From: Bradyrhizobium sp. AZCC 1721
Lineage (GTDB): Bacteria; Pseudomonadota; Alphaproteobacteria; Rhizobiales; Xanthobacteraceae
NCBI RefSeq assembly: GCF_036924715.1
Contig: NZ_JAZHSB010000001.1
Coordinates: 2,409,001 to 2,473,000 of the forward strand
DNA: 64,000 bases
Reading direction: 5' to 3'
Shown: in pieces, positions 1-9,177 of the stretch
How positions within the stretch are numbered: position 1 is the first letter of the stretch
Layout of the letters: every line of letters begins with the position of its first letter
The notes under the pieces: generated by a model
The model's input: the letters and a program-made list of their open reading frames with translations, nothing else
Databases searched by the model: none
Told to the model about the DNA's origin: nothing
Program-made: the position numbers and the translations under genes

Positions 1-11
1 AATACGGCTCA

Positions 12-129
12 GTCGTCCCTGCGAACGCAGGGACCCATACGCCGCGGCCTATCGGAAGGACGATGCGGCTGGTTGCCTTCGTAACAACTGGCGCTGGTGG
101 TTATGGGTCCCTGCTTTCGCAGGGACGAC
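12..129. repeat. Pair of inverted REP-like palindromes
   Basis: Two copies of a 28-base element face each other at 12-39 and 102-129. Each has the palindromic core TCCCTGCG..CGCAGGGA flanked by GTCG on one side and CCATA on the other. The same unit recurs near 6.6, 8.0, 26.9 and 28.6 kb. The paired arrangement resembles bacterial REP/BIME elements. It lies just downstream of the leftward SDR gene. Confidence 0.85.
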
Positions 130-131
130 AA

Positions 132-1004
132 CTACCCCCGCGCGGCGCGGTCCTTCTCGTTCTGCGCCTTGATCGAGTCGCGCGCCTTGCTCCAGTCGTC
201 GTCGCTCCAGTCGCGCAACTGATAGAAATTGCCGCCCATCGCGAGCGCCTGCGCGCCGTCCATGGCAATGGTCTCGCCGTTGATCCAGTCGCAACCGCCG
301 GAGATCAGGAATACCGCGAGGTTCTGCAATTCCTCCATGGTGCCGACGCGGCCCATCGGGTTCTGCGCCCGCGTGCGCGCGCCGGCCTCGTCGCCCGGCT
401 TGATGCGCTTGCTCATGCCTTCGGTCGGGATTTCGCCGGGCGCAATGGTGTTGAGGCGGATGCCGTATTTGCCCCATTCGACCGCAAGCGACATCGTCAT
501 GGCGTGGATCGCCGACTTGCTCATCGCCGACGGCACCACATAGGGCGAGCCATTGCGCACCCAGGTCACCGTGATCGATACCACGTTGCCGCGTTGCTTG
601 GCGGCGATCCAGCGCCGACCGACAGCGTGCGTCACGTAGAAGGTGCCGTGCATGACAATGTTGGCGACGGCATCAAAGCCGCGCGGCGAGAGCTCTTCCG
701 AGCGCGAGATAAAATTGCCGGCGGCATTGTTGATGAGATCGGTGAGGGGACCCGAGGTCCAGATCTGTTCGATCATTTCATCAACGGCCATGGCATTGCG
801 AATGTCGACGCCGTGGCTAACCACGCGCCCGCCATGCAGATCCATCAATTCGGTTGCGGTCTCGTCGCAGACGATCTTGCGGCGGCCGCAGATGTGGACC
901 TCGGCTCCCAGTTGGAGGAACCGCGCGGCCATGGATTTGCCGAGGCCGGTGCCGCCTCCGGTCACGAGAATGCGTCGCCCGGCGAGAAGCTGATCGTTGA
1001 ACAT
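132..1004 (-). CDS. SDR family oxidoreductase, 2,4-dienoyl-CoA reductase-like
   Basis: A 290-residue short-chain dehydrogenase. The N-terminal Rossmann motif TGGGTGLG sits near residue 14, and an NNAAGNF motif near residue 95 is typical of the 2,4-dienoyl-CoA reductase (DECR) branch. The downstream block with PSAMSK, EWGKYGIRLN and APGEI also matches that branch. Family members use NADPH to reduce dienoyl-CoA intermediates of unsaturated fatty acid beta-oxidation; activity here is inferred. The ATG at 1004 was preferred to the GTG at 1013 because GGTGGA precedes it. It is divergent from an enoyl-CoA hydratase gene 92 bases away, which fits a fatty-acid role. Confidence 0.8.
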   Translation of the reverse strand: MFNDQLLAGRRILVTGGGTGLGKSMAARFLQLGAEVHICGRRKIVCDETATELMDLHGGRVVSHGVDIRNAMAVDEMIEQIWTSGPLTDLINNAAGNFISRSEELSPRGFDAVANIVMHGTFYVTHAVGRRWIAAKQRGNVVSITVTWVRNGSPYVVPSAMSKSAIHAMTMSLAVEWGKYGIRLNTIAPGEIPTEGMSKRIKPGDEAGARTRAQNPMGRVGTMEELQNLAVFLISGGCDWINGETIAMDGAQALAMGGNFYQLRDWSDDDWSKARDSIKAQNEKDRAARG

Positions 1005-1096
1005 CGTTTCCACCCAAGGGGATTGTCTGTTAATTGGTCGATTGACTAAAACCGGACAACACCGTTCTGTAAAGCAGCAACTGAGGAGATTTTTTC

Positions 1097-1909
1097 ATGG
1101 AGCAGCGCGTCTCGATCTCGATTTCGGACGGCATTGCCGATGTCCGGTTGGTGCGTGCCGACAAGATGAATGCGCTCGATGCCGCGATGTTTGAGGCACT
1201 GGTGGCCACTACCGAGCGGCTGGCCAATGAAAAGGGCCTCCGGGTGGTAGTATTGTCCGGGGAGGGGCGGGCGTTTTGCGCCGGTCTCGATATGGGACGC
1301 TTTCAGGCCATGAAGGAAAGCGGCGGTAACGGGATCGCCGGCGGCGAGAAGCGCGACCTCACTGCACGCACCCATGGCATCGCGAACTTTCCGCAAGCTG
1401 CGGTCTGGGGCTGGCGCCAGCTTCCGGTGCCGGTGATCGCCGCGATCCAGGGCGTGGCGTTCGGCGGCGGCTTCCAGCTCGCGCTCGGGGCCGACATGCG
1501 ATTCCTCACGCCAGACGCGCGGATGTCGATCATGGAAATCAAATGGGGCCTGGTGCCCGACATGGCCGGCACGCCCATTCTCGCAAGCCTCGTCCGCGAC
1601 GATATTTTGCGCGAACTCACCTATACCGGCCGCATCTTCTCCGCGCAGGAGGCCATGAGTTATGGTCTCGCGACGCGGATCTGCGACGAACCGCGCACGG
1701 CAGCTTTCGAGGTCGCACGCGAAATCGCCGGCAAAAGTCCCGACGCGATCCGTGCCGCCAAGCGTATGCTGAACAAGCTCTCCGTCGATCCGGCTCCGGC
1801 GCTGCTGGCCGAATCCGTCGAGCAGCAGAAGCTGCTCGGCAGCCCCAACCAGACCGAAGCCGTGCGCGCCAATATGGAAAAGCGCGCGCCGCGGTTTGCG
1901 GACGCGTAG
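1097..1909 (+). CDS. Enoyl-CoA hydratase/isomerase (crotonase) family protein
   Basis: A 270-residue crotonase-fold protein. The oxyanion-hole segments are visible as GEGRAFCAGLDMG near residue 55 and IQGVAFGGGFQLALGADMR near residue 117, followed by the family's ADMAGT-like loop (LVPDMAGTP). Family members hydrate or isomerise enoyl-CoA thioesters in beta-oxidation or aromatic catabolism; the exact substrate cannot be read from sequence. Start ATG at 1097 has a GAGGAG ribosome-binding site eight to ten bases upstream. It is followed by an acyl-CoA synthetase on the same strand. Confidence 0.85.
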   Translation: MEQRVSISISDGIADVRLVRADKMNALDAAMFEALVATTERLANEKGLRVVVLSGEGRAFCAGLDMGRFQAMKESGGNGIAGGEKRDLTARTHGIANFPQAAVWGWRQLPVPVIAAIQGVAFGGGFQLALGADMRFLTPDARMSIMEIKWGLVPDMAGTPILASLVRDDILRELTYTGRIFSAQEAMSYGLATRICDEPRTAAFEVAREIAGKSPDAIRAAKRMLNKLSVDPAPALLAESVEQQKLLGSPNQTEAVRANMEKRAPRFADA

Positions 1910-1925
1910 CGCGGCACTCCGTCAT

Positions 1926-2006
1926 CACGGGGATAAGCCCGGTGATCCACGTTCTTTCTGGCTGCAGGCAAGCACGTGGATGGCCGGGTCAAGCCCGGCC
2001 ATGACG
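1926..2006. repeat. Palindromic intergenic repeat
   Basis: The spacer before the acyl-CoA synthetase carries two imperfect palindromes. The second is TGGCCGGGTCAAGCCCGGCCA and its flanks include matching ACGTGGAT / ATCCACGT arms. The style is that of short interspersed repeats of Bradyrhizobium genomes. The reading frame of the next gene runs open through it, which is why a longer but unlikely start at 1976 exists. Confidence 0.55.
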
Positions 2007-2041
2007 AACTGAGAGATACTCGCAAGAAAAAGAACAAGACG

Positions 2042-3589
2042 ATGACCGAAAACTCCCAACTCTTCCTCGGCATCATCAGCGGCGAGCGCCGGCGCGACCA
2101 CGGCGAAGTCGCCGAACGGACCGAGCGCATCGCCTGCGGGCTGCAAAGGCTCGGCGTCAAACAAGGCGACAGCGTCGCCATGTTGATGCGCAACGACATC
2201 ACCTTCATCGAAGCGGCTTATGCCGCGATGCGGCTCGGTGCCTATGGCGTGCCGGTCAACTGGCACTTCAAGCCGGAAGAGATCAACTATGTGCTGAAGG
2301 ATTCGGGCACATCCGTGCTGGTCGCGCATGCCGACATGCTGCATCAGTTACGCGAGGCGATCCCGCAGGGCGTCACGGCGCTCAGCGTGCCGACCCCGCC
2401 GGAGATTCTCGCCAACTACAAGATCAATCCGGATCGTCTGACGACGCCCGACTTCGCGATCGATTACGAATCCTGGCTGAACCAACACCAGCGCTATGAA
2501 GGCCCGGCGGTGCCGCAGCCGCAGAACATGATCTACACCTCCGGCACGACGGGCCATCCCAAGGGCGTGCGCCGCTTTGCGCCGACGCCGGAGCAAAGCG
2601 CCAACGCCGAGCGCATGCGCGCGCTGATCTACGGCCTCAAGCCGGGTGCCCGCGCATTGCTTCCAGGGCCGCTGTATCATTCCGCGCCGAACTCGTTCGG
2701 CCTGCGCGCCGGCCGTCTCGGCGGCGCCCTGGTGATCATGCCGCGCTTCGACGCGGAACAATTTTTACGCGTGGTCACGACCGAGAAGATCGACACCATC
2801 TTCATGGTGCCGACCATGTTCATCCGGCTGATGAAGCTGCCCGAGGAAGTGCGCAGGAAGTATGACATGTCGTCCTTGCGCCATGTCATCCATGCTGCCG
2901 CGCCCTGTCCGGCGGACGTCAAGCGCGCGATGATCGAATGGTGGGGGCCGATCATCCACGAATTCTACGGCTCGACCGAGTCAGGTGCGGTTACGTTTGC
3001 GACTTCCGAGGACGCGTTGAAGAAGCCCGGCACCGTCGGCAAGATCGCGCCGGGTGCGGAATTGCGCTTCATCGGCGACGACGGCAGGGAACTGCCGCAG
3101 GGCGAGATCGGCGAAATCTACTCGCGCATCGCAGGCAATCCTGATTTCACCTACCACAACAAGCCGGAAAAGCGCGCCGAGATCGATCGCGACGGTTTCA
3201 TCACCTCGGGCGATGTCGGCTATATCGACGCGGACGGCTATGTCTTCATCTGCGACCGCAAGCGCGACATGGTGATTTCAGGCGGCGTCAATATCTATCC
3301 GGCCGAGATCGAGGCTGCGCTGCATGCGATTCCCGGCGTGCACGATTGCGCGGTGTTCGGCATTCCCGACGCCGAATTCGGCGAGGCGCTGATGGCTGTG
3401 GTGGAGCCGCAGCCGGCGGTGACGCTAGATCCGACTTCCATCCGCAACCAGCTCAAGGTCGCGCTGGCCGACTACAAGGTGCCAAAGCACATCGAAATCC
3501 AGTCCAACCTGCCGCGGGAAGATTCCGGCAAGATCTTCAAGCGCCGCCTGCGCGATCCCTATTGGGAGCGGGCAGGGCGGAGGATTTAG
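2042..3589 (+). CDS. AMP-binding acyl-CoA synthetase
   Basis: A 515-residue ANL-superfamily adenylating enzyme. The ATP P-loop YTSGTTGHPKGV is at residues 165-176, an EFYGSTESG motif follows, then GDVGYIDADGYVFICDRKRDMVISGGVNIYP, and near the C-terminus SGKIFKRRLR holds the catalytic lysine. It activates a carboxylic acid to the acyl-adenylate and then to the CoA thioester; chain length and substrate are unknown. ATG 2042 was chosen because upstream codons lie in an intergenic repeat. The protein starts abruptly compared with many homologues, so the N-terminal domain is slightly short. Neighbouring hydratase and dienoyl-CoA reductase-like genes suggest a fatty or aromatic acid pathway. Confidence 0.85.
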   Translation: MTENSQLFLGIISGERRRDHGEVAERTERIACGLQRLGVKQGDSVAMLMRNDITFIEAAYAAMRLGAYGVPVNWHFKPEEINYVLKDSGTSVLVAHADMLHQLREAIPQGVTALSVPTPPEILANYKINPDRLTTPDFAIDYESWLNQHQRYEGPAVPQPQNMIYTSGTTGHPKGVRRFAPTPEQSANAERMRALIYGLKPGARALLPGPLYHSAPNSFGLRAGRLGGALVIMPRFDAEQFLRVVTTEKIDTIFMVPTMFIRLMKLPEEVRRKYDMSSLRHVIHAAAPCPADVKRAMIEWWGPIIHEFYGSTESGAVTFATSEDALKKPGTVGKIAPGAELRFIGDDGRELPQGEIGEIYSRIAGNPDFTYHNKPEKRAEIDRDGFITSGDVGYIDADGYVFICDRKRDMVISGGVNIYPAEIEAALHAIPGVHDCAVFGIPDAEFGEALMAVVEPQPAVTLDPTSIRNQLKVALADYKVPKHIEIQSNLPREDSGKIFKRRLRDPYWERAGRRI

Positions 3590-3727
3590 CCGGCGCTGCC
3601 GTGCCAGCGCGAAGGGGGCTGCACTGCGTCCGGGATACCCCGGTGTGCACCGCCTCCATCTTTATCTTGCACCGCGGCAAAAAAATTGCACACTCGGAAG
3701 AGCCGGGCAGTTTGAGGTGGCCAGCCA

Positions 3728-6520
3728 ATGTCTTCCCAGACCATGCCTTCCGAGATCGAAGTCCGGTCCAACCGCAGCGACGAGGCGCTGGCGTTGGAGG
3801 AGGATGCGCGGCTGCGGACCGACATTCGCCTGCTCGGGCGGATTCTCGGTGATACCGTCCGCGACCAGGAAGGCGCTGACGTCTTCGATCTGGTCGAACG
3901 TATCCGGCAAACCTCGATCCGGTTCCACCGGGACGAGGACAAGCTGGCGCGGCGGGAACTCGAGACCATCCTCGACAGCATGTCGATCAGCGATACCGTG
4001 CGGATCGTCCGCGCCTTCAGCTATTTTTCTCATCTCGCCAACATCGCCGAGGACCAGAACAACATCCGCCAGATGCGTGGCCGCGGTCCCGGCGGGCCGC
4101 GACCGAGCGCGCTGACCCAGACGCTCGCTCACGCAAAGACCGCCGGGATCAGCGCGGCCGAGCTGCGCCGCTTCTTCGAGGGGGCCCAGGTCAGCCCGGT
4201 CCTGACGGCACATCCCACGGAAGTCCGTCGCAAGAGCACGTTCGACCGCGAGATGGAGATCGCCGCGCTGCTCGACCGGCGCGAGCGCGTCCAGCTTACG
4301 CCGGAGGAGGCCGAGGCCTGCGACGAGCAGTTGCGCCGCGCCGTACTGACGCTGTGGCAGACCAACCTGCTGCGCCGGACCAAGCTGACCGTGCTCGACG
4401 AAGTCGCCAACGGCCTGTCGTTCTACGACTACACCTTCCTGCATGAGGTGCCGCGGCTGCATTGTGCGCTGGAGGACCGGCTGAACCGGGAGGAGGACGG
4501 CGCGCCCGGCGAGCTGGCGTCGTTCCTGACCGTGGGAAGCTGGATCGGCGGCGATCGCGACGGCAACCCCTTTGTCACTGCCGACGTCATGCGCGGCACG
4601 CTGCGCCTGCAATCGAGCCGGGTGATGAACTTCTATCTGGAAGAGTTGCATGTCCTCGGCTCCGAATTGTCGCTGGCCGCGCACCTCGCCGACGTCTCCG
4701 ACGAATTGCGCGCGCTGGCCGAGCGGTCGCCGGATACTTCGCCGCACAGGAGCGGTGAACCCTATCGGCTCGCGGTATCCGGCATCTATGCAAGGCTGAC
4801 CGCGACCGCTGCAAAGCTCGAGGTTGAGACGACGCGTCGTCCGGTCGGCGAGGCCGCGCCTTATGCGAGCGTGAAGGAGTTCAAGGCCGATCTCGACGTT
4901 CTGAATCGTTCTTTGATTGCGAACAATTCGGGCGTGATCGCGCGCGGTCGGTTGCGCTTGCTGCGTCGTGCCGTGGATTGCTTCGGCTTTCATCTGGCCC
5001 GGCTCGACATCAGGCAGAATTCCGCGGTGCACGAGCGCACGGTCGCGGAACTGTTCGATGCCGCGATTCCCGGCATGTCCTATCTGGCACTGAATGAGGA
5101 GGCCCGCGTCCATCTGCTGCTGCGCGAGCTGCGCAGTGCAAGGCCGCTGAGCTCGGTGTTCGTCAAGTACAGCGAAGAAACGCGCGGCGAACTCGCCATG
5201 TTCCGTGCCGCCGCCGAGGCCCATGCGCGCTTCGGCCCCGATGTGATCCACCAATGCATCACCTCCATGTGCAAGGGCATGTCGGATATGCTGGAGGTGG
5301 CGGTACTGTTGAAGGAGGTCGGCCTCGTCAATCCTTCCGGCCGCAGCGCCATCAACATCGTGCCGCTGTTCGAAACCATCGAGGATCTGCAGGCTTCATC
5401 CGGCATCATGGATAGGATGCTGGCGCAGCACGATTACCGCCGGCTGGTCGACAGCCGCGGCGGCATCCAGGAAGTGATGCTCGGCTATTCCGACAGCAAC
5501 AAGGACGGCGGTTTCGTCACGTCGGGCTGGGAGCTGTATAAGGCCGAAATCGAACTGGTCGACGTGTTCGAGCGTCATGGCGTGCGCTTGCGGCTGTTCC
5601 ACGGCCGTGGCGGATCGGTCGGCCGCGGCGGCGGGCCGAGCTATGACGCCATCATCGCGCAGCCCGGCGGCGCGGTGAACGGGCAGATCCGCATCACCGA
5701 GCAGGGTGAAATCATCTCCAGCAAATATTCCAATCCGGAAGTCGGTCGCAGCAATCTGGAAATCTTGGCCGCGGCGACGCTGGAGGCGAGCCTGCTGCAT
5801 CCCAGGCAGAGCGCGCCGCGGAAAGAGTATCTCACGGCAATGGAGCAATTGTCGGCGCTGGCATTCAAGGCCTATCGCGGGCTGGTCTATGAGACCGAAG
5901 GCTTTGCCGATTATTTCTGGGGCTCCACCGTCATCACCGAAATCTCGACGCTCAACATCGGCAGCCGCCCGGCGTCGCGCAAGAAAACCCACGAAATCGA
6001 GGACCTTCGCGCCATCCCCTGGGTGTTCAGTTGGGCGCAGTGCCGGTTGATGCTGCCGGGCTGGTACGGCTTTGGCTCCGCGGTCGAGACCTGGATCGCG
6101 GAGCACCCGGAGCAGGGCATGGCCTTCCTGCAGGAGCTCTACCGCGAATGGCCATTCTTCCGCACGCTGCTGTCGAACATGGACATGGTGCTGGCCAAGA
6201 GCTCGATTGCGATCGCCTCGCGCTATGCCGAGTTGGTGCCGGACGTGGCCTTGCGCGAAAGCATCTTCGGGCGCATCCGGCGCGAGTGGCATGCCTCGAT
6301 CGAGACCTTGCTCGACATCATGGGCCATGAGCGCCTGTTGCAGGGTAACCCGCTGCTGGAACGCTCAATCCGCAATCGCTTCCCCTACCTCGATCCGCTC
6401 AACCACGTGCAGGTCGAACTGTTGAAGGAGCATCGCTCGCATAGTCCGGACGAGCAGGTGCTGCGCGGGATTCAGCTTACGATCAACGGGATTTCTGCGG
6501 GGTTGAGGAATAGCGGGTGA
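3728..6520 (+). CDS. ppc: Phosphoenolpyruvate carboxylase
   Basis: 930 residues, the usual length for bacterial PEP carboxylase, which makes oxaloacetate from PEP and bicarbonate to refill the TCA cycle. Diagnostic motifs are present: [13 protein letters not shown] with catalytic His162, a [10 protein letters not shown] block, [10 protein letters not shown], the glycine-rich [19 protein letters not shown] loop and a C-terminal [11 protein letters not shown] tail matching the allosteric/active-site terminus. It is a single-gene unit with about 138 bases of upstream spacer; no operon partner is apparent. Confidence 0.97.
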   Translation: MSSQTMPSEIEVRSNRSDEALALEEDARLRTDIRLLGRILGDTVRDQEGADVFDLVERIRQTSIRFHRDEDKLARRELETILDSMSISDTVRIVRAFSYFSHLANIAEDQNNIRQMRGRGPGGPRPSALTQTLAHAKTAGISAAELRRFFEGAQVSPVLTAHPTEVRRKSTFDREMEIAALLDRRERVQLTPEEAEACDEQLRRAVLTLWQTNLLRRTKLTVLDEVANGLSFYDYTFLHEVPRLHCALEDRLNREEDGAPGELASFLTVGSWIGGDRDGNPFVTADVMRGTLRLQSSRVMNFYLEELHVLGSELSLAAHLADVSDELRALAERSPDTSPHRSGEPYRLAVSGIYARLTATAAKLEVETTRRPVGEAAPYASVKEFKADLDVLNRSLIANNSGVIARGRLRLLRRAVDCFGFHLARLDIRQNSAVHERTVAELFDAAIPGMSYLALNEEARVHLLLRELRSARPLSSVFVKYSEETRGELAMFRAAAEAHARFGPDVIHQCITSMCKGMSDMLEVAVLLKEVGLVNPSGRSAINIVPLFETIEDLQASSGIMDRMLAQHDYRRLVDSRGGIQEVMLGYSDSNKDGGFVTSGWELYKAEIELVDVFERHGVRLRLFHGRGGSVGRGGGPSYDAIIAQPGGAVNGQIRITEQGEIISSKYSNPEVGRSNLEILAAATLEASLLHPRQSAPRKEYLTAMEQLSALAFKAYRGLVYETEGFADYFWGSTVITEISTLNIGSRPASRKKTHEIEDLRAIPWVFSWAQCRLMLPGWYGFGSAVETWIAEHPEQGMAFLQELYREWPFFRTLLSNMDMVLAKSSIAIASRYAELVPDVALRESIFGRIRREWHASIETLLDIMGHERLLQGNPLLERSIRNRFPYLDPLNHVQVELLKEHRSHSPDEQVLRGIQLTINGISAGLRNSG

Positions 6521-6538
6521 GGTGAGCAAACTTCGGCC

Positions 6539-6658
6539 GTCGTCCCTGCGAACGCAGGGACCCATACCGCGTGATCTATCAGTAGGGGGAGGATGGGAGA
6601 CATCATCCTTCAGCTACAGAACCCTGTGGTTATGGGTCCCCGCGTGCGCGGGGACGAC
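6539..6658. repeat. Pair of inverted REP-like palindromes
   Basis: Second copy of the facing-pair arrangement seen at the start of the window, with units at 6539-6566 and 6631-6658. The second unit has compensating changes (CCCCGCG..CGCGGGG) that keep the palindrome, as expected if the stem is what matters. It lies between the 3' ends of the convergent ppc and SMP-30 genes. Confidence 0.85.
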
Positions 6659-6700
6659 TCGTGGTGGGAGATCGCACCTAACAATCAGCGCCCTTTGCGT

Positions 6701-7867
6701 TCACGGTTTCAACGCGCCCTGCGCACTTGTGTAGACCGCATAGAGCGATGATGAGCCGCAGATGTAGAGCCTATTCCGCTGCTGACCGCCGAAGCACAAA
6801 TTGGCGACGGTTTCGGGAATGTGGATCTTGCCGAGCAGATCGCCGTCAGCCGTATAGCAACGCACGCCGTCCTCGTTCGGATCGCCCCAACCCACGGAGC
6901 ACCACAGGCGCCCGGCGGTATCGCAGCGCAGACCATCGGTGATGCTGGGCTTGGGCATGTCCGCAAAGACCTTGCTGTTCGAAAGCTTGCCGGCCGCGAG
7001 ATCCACGTCGAACACGCGGATATGCGACGGATTGTCCGGCCCGTCGGTGAAGCCGGTATCGCAGATATAGAGCTTCTTCTCGTCGGGCGAGAAGCACAGG
7101 CCGTTCGGCTCCACGAAGTCATCGACCACCACCTTGATGTCGCCGGATTTCGGATCCACCCGGTAGACGTTTTTCTTTTCCTGCTCGGGCTCCGCCTTGA
7201 TGCCCTCGTAATAGCCGCCGATTCCGTAGGCTGGATCGCAGAACCAGATCGAACCGTCGGCCGCGACGACCGCGTCGTTCGGCGAGTTCAGTTTCTTGCC
7301 GTTGTACTTGTCGGCGATGATGGTGATCGAGCCGTCGAGCTCGGTTCGGGTGACCCGCCGGCCGGAATGTTCACAGGTGATCAGCCGTCCTTCGCGATCG
7401 ATGGTGTTACCGTTCGAGTTCATCGAGGGCTGGCGATAGACGCTGAGATGACCGTCATCCTCCGAGAAGCGCATGATGCGGTTGTTGGGAATATCGGAGA
7501 ACAGAACGTAACGCCCGGCTGCGAAGTAGACCGGACCTTCGGCCCAGCGGAATCCGGTCGCGACGCGCTCCACCGCCATCGTGCCGGCGAACGCCGGGAA
7601 ACCGGTCGGTCCGAACGAAACCTTCGGCTTTTTCATCGACTCCAGGCGAGAGTCCGGATAGCGGGCGCCAGGAAGCGGGCCGAGCGGCAGGGGCGGCGTT
7701 GCCGTGGTTGGCGCGGCGGTCTGGCCGAGCGGCGCGACGGAGGCCGCGGAGGCCGTCTTCATCGTTACGGCCGAGGCGGCGAGTGCTGCCGCGCCGGTCA
7801 GTATCTTGCGACGGTCAAAACCGCCGCCTTGTTGCTGGGAATCGGAAAAGGTCAGCGAGGTTGTCAT
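6701..7867 (-). CDS. SMP-30/gluconolactonase/LRE-like exported protein
   Basis: 388 residues. The N-terminus FDRRKILTGAAALAASAVTMKTASA looks like a twin-arginine (Tat) signal peptide. The body matches the six-bladed beta-propeller SMP-30/gluconolactonase family: GPVYFAAGRYVLFSDIPNNRIMRF, LNSPNDAVVAADGSIWFCDPAYG, EPNGLCFSPDEKKLYICDT and DGLRCDTAGRLWCS. Family members hydrolyse aldonolactones or related esters using a bound divalent metal; the substrate here is unknown. ATG 7867 is preceded by GGGAGG at good spacing, whereas upstream in-frame ATGs lack one. It probably acts in the periplasm. Confidence 0.85.
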   Translation of the reverse strand: MTTSLTFSDSQQQGGGFDRRKILTGAAALAASAVTMKTASAASVAPLGQTAAPTTATPPLPLGPLPGARYPDSRLESMKKPKVSFGPTGFPAFAGTMAVERVATGFRWAEGPVYFAAGRYVLFSDIPNNRIMRFSEDDGHLSVYRQPSMNSNGNTIDREGRLITCEHSGRRVTRTELDGSITIIADKYNGKKLNSPNDAVVAADGSIWFCDPAYGIGGYYEGIKAEPEQEKKNVYRVDPKSGDIKVVVDDFVEPNGLCFSPDEKKLYICDTGFTDGPDNPSHIRVFDVDLAAGKLSNSKVFADMPKPSITDGLRCDTAGRLWCSVGWGDPNEDGVRCYTADGDLLGKIHIPETVANLCFGGQQRNRLYICGSSSLYAVYTSAQGALKP

Positions 7868-7967
7868 GATTTCCTCCCGTGTATTTTTGTTTGGGAGGAA
7901 AAACATCAGCCTGCATTCCGGCATAAAGCGGGCGGGCTGTGGTGAAATAATTGGACATGGAGGAGGA

Positions 7968-8140
7968 GTCGTCTCCCTGCGTTCGCAGGGACGACGGAAT
8001 AGAGGCGAGAGCCCCTCAACTTGTCGCCCCTGCGAAAGCAGGGGCCCATAACCACCGGCTTTCGTTGTGTGATAAGGTGTCTGCTACCGCGCTTCCTCGA
8101 TAGATCACGCGGTATGGGTCCCTGCGTTCGCAGGGACGAC
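7968..8140. repeat. Three-unit REP-like cassette (uninterrupted copy)
   Basis: Three palindromic units at about 7968-7995, 8022-8050 and 8113-8140 with conserved linkers. The linker between the first two contains AATAGAGGCGAGA..CCCTCAACTTG, and the third unit is preceded by GATCACGCGGTATG. The same cassette with similar linkers occurs at 26.91-27.06 kb, where an insertion sequence interrupts the third unit. This copy therefore serves as an internal empty-site reference. Confidence 0.85.
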
Positions 8141-8157
8141 TGTGTGGAGAGTCTTCC

Positions 8158-9072
8158 TCAGATCGGATCCCACGTAAAGATGTCGGCGGAGCGGTCGAGC
8201 TTGTAGAACGATCCCGCGAGCGCCGGCATGCCGTGCTCGGCAATAGTCTGCGGCGTCCAGCCTTCGCTCCGCTGCACCGAGCGCAGCGGACGATTCTGGC
8301 TGAACAGGAAAATCTCGTTCATGCGCACGCCGAAGATCTGTCCGGTGACGTCCTTGGCGGCGTCGCTGAGCAGATAAGCGCATAGCGGCGCGATCTTCTC
8401 CGGACCCATCTGCTGGATCTTCGCTACGCGCGCCTTCTCGGCCTCGGTCTCGGTCGGGATGGTGCCGATCATGCGGGTCCAGGCGAACGGCGAGACGCAA
8501 TTCGAGCGGACGTTGAAGCGGCCCATGTCGAGTGCGATCGACTTCGACAGGCCGACGATGCCGAGCTTTGCGGCGGCGTAGTTGGCCTGGCCGAAATTGC
8601 CGATCAGGCCCGAGGTCGAGGTGAAGTGCACGAAGGAGCCGCTCTCCTGTTCGCGGTAAAGCCGCGCTGCGGCGTGGCTGACATAGAACGAGCCCATCAG
8701 GTGCACCTTGATGACGGCTTCGAAGGCTTCGACGCTCATTTTGTGGAAGATCATGTCGCGCAGAATGCCGGCATTGTTGACGACGCCGTCGAGCCGGCCG
8801 AAATGATCGGTCGCCGTCTTGACGATCTTGCTCGCGGGGATCGCTTCCGCCACCGACTCGAAATTGGCGACCGCGGTGCCGCCGCGCTTCTTGATCTCCT
8901 CGACCACTTCCTCGGCGGGAGCTGCGTTCGATCCGGCGCCGTCGGCGGCGACGCCGGGATCGTTGACGACGACTTTTGCGCCTTCCGCGGCGCAGAGCAG
9001 CGCGATCTCGCGGCCGATGCCGCGGCCGGCGCCGGTGACGATGATGACTTTGTCTTGCAGTGATTTTGTCAT
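8158..9072 (-). CDS. SDR family dehydrogenase, 17-beta-HSD4/MFE-2-like
   Basis: 304 residues. The cofactor motif TGAGRGIGRE is at residues 14-23, NNAG near residue 105, and the catalytic Ser-Tyr-Lys set appears as FTSTSGLIG..NYAAAKLG. The long gap after VVVNDPGVAADGAG and a C-terminal extension of about 50 residues are typical of hydroxyacyl-CoA dehydrogenases related to the SDR domain of peroxisomal MFE-2. It sits upstream of nothing but a repeat; the next gene, on the same strand about 1.2 kb before it, is an SCP2-type thiolase. A role in beta-oxidation-like degradation of a bulky acyl-CoA is plausible but unproven. Confidence 0.8.
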   Translation of the reverse strand: MTKSLQDKVIIVTGAGRGIGREIALLCAAEGAKVVVNDPGVAADGAGSNAAPAEEVVEEIKKRGGTAVANFESVAEAIPASKIVKTATDHFGRLDGVVNNAGILRDMIFHKMSVEAFEAVIKVHLMGSFYVSHAAARLYREQESGSFVHFTSTSGLIGNFGQANYAAAKLGIVGLSKSIALDMGRFNVRSNCVSPFAWTRMIGTIPTETEAEKARVAKIQQMGPEKIAPLCAYLLSDAAKDVTGQIFGVRMNEIFLFSQNRPLRSVQRSEGWTPQTIAEHGMPALAGSFYKLDRSADIFTWDPI

Positions 9073-9093
9073 TGTGTTGCTCCGGTTGTCCCC

Positions 9094-9171
9094 GTCATTC
9101 CGGGATGGTGCGAAGCACCAGACCCGGAATCTCGAGATTCCGGGATCGCGCTTCGTGCGCCCCGGAATGAC
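9094..9171. repeat. Interspersed palindromic repeat, family 2
   Basis: About 78 bases bounded by GTCATTCCGGG and CCCCGGAATGAC, with a central GGAATCTCGAGATTCCGG palindrome. A close relative lies at 19431-19509. Both sit in short spacers inside leftward operons, so they would be transcribed as long hairpins. Confidence 0.85.
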
Positions 9172-9177
9172 AGGGTG

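Noticed and set aside
3662..5254. Long 530-codon open frame antisense to ppc
   Set aside because: High-GC coding DNA often leaves the opposite strand open. The translated product has no family features, and ppc on the plus strand is unambiguous.
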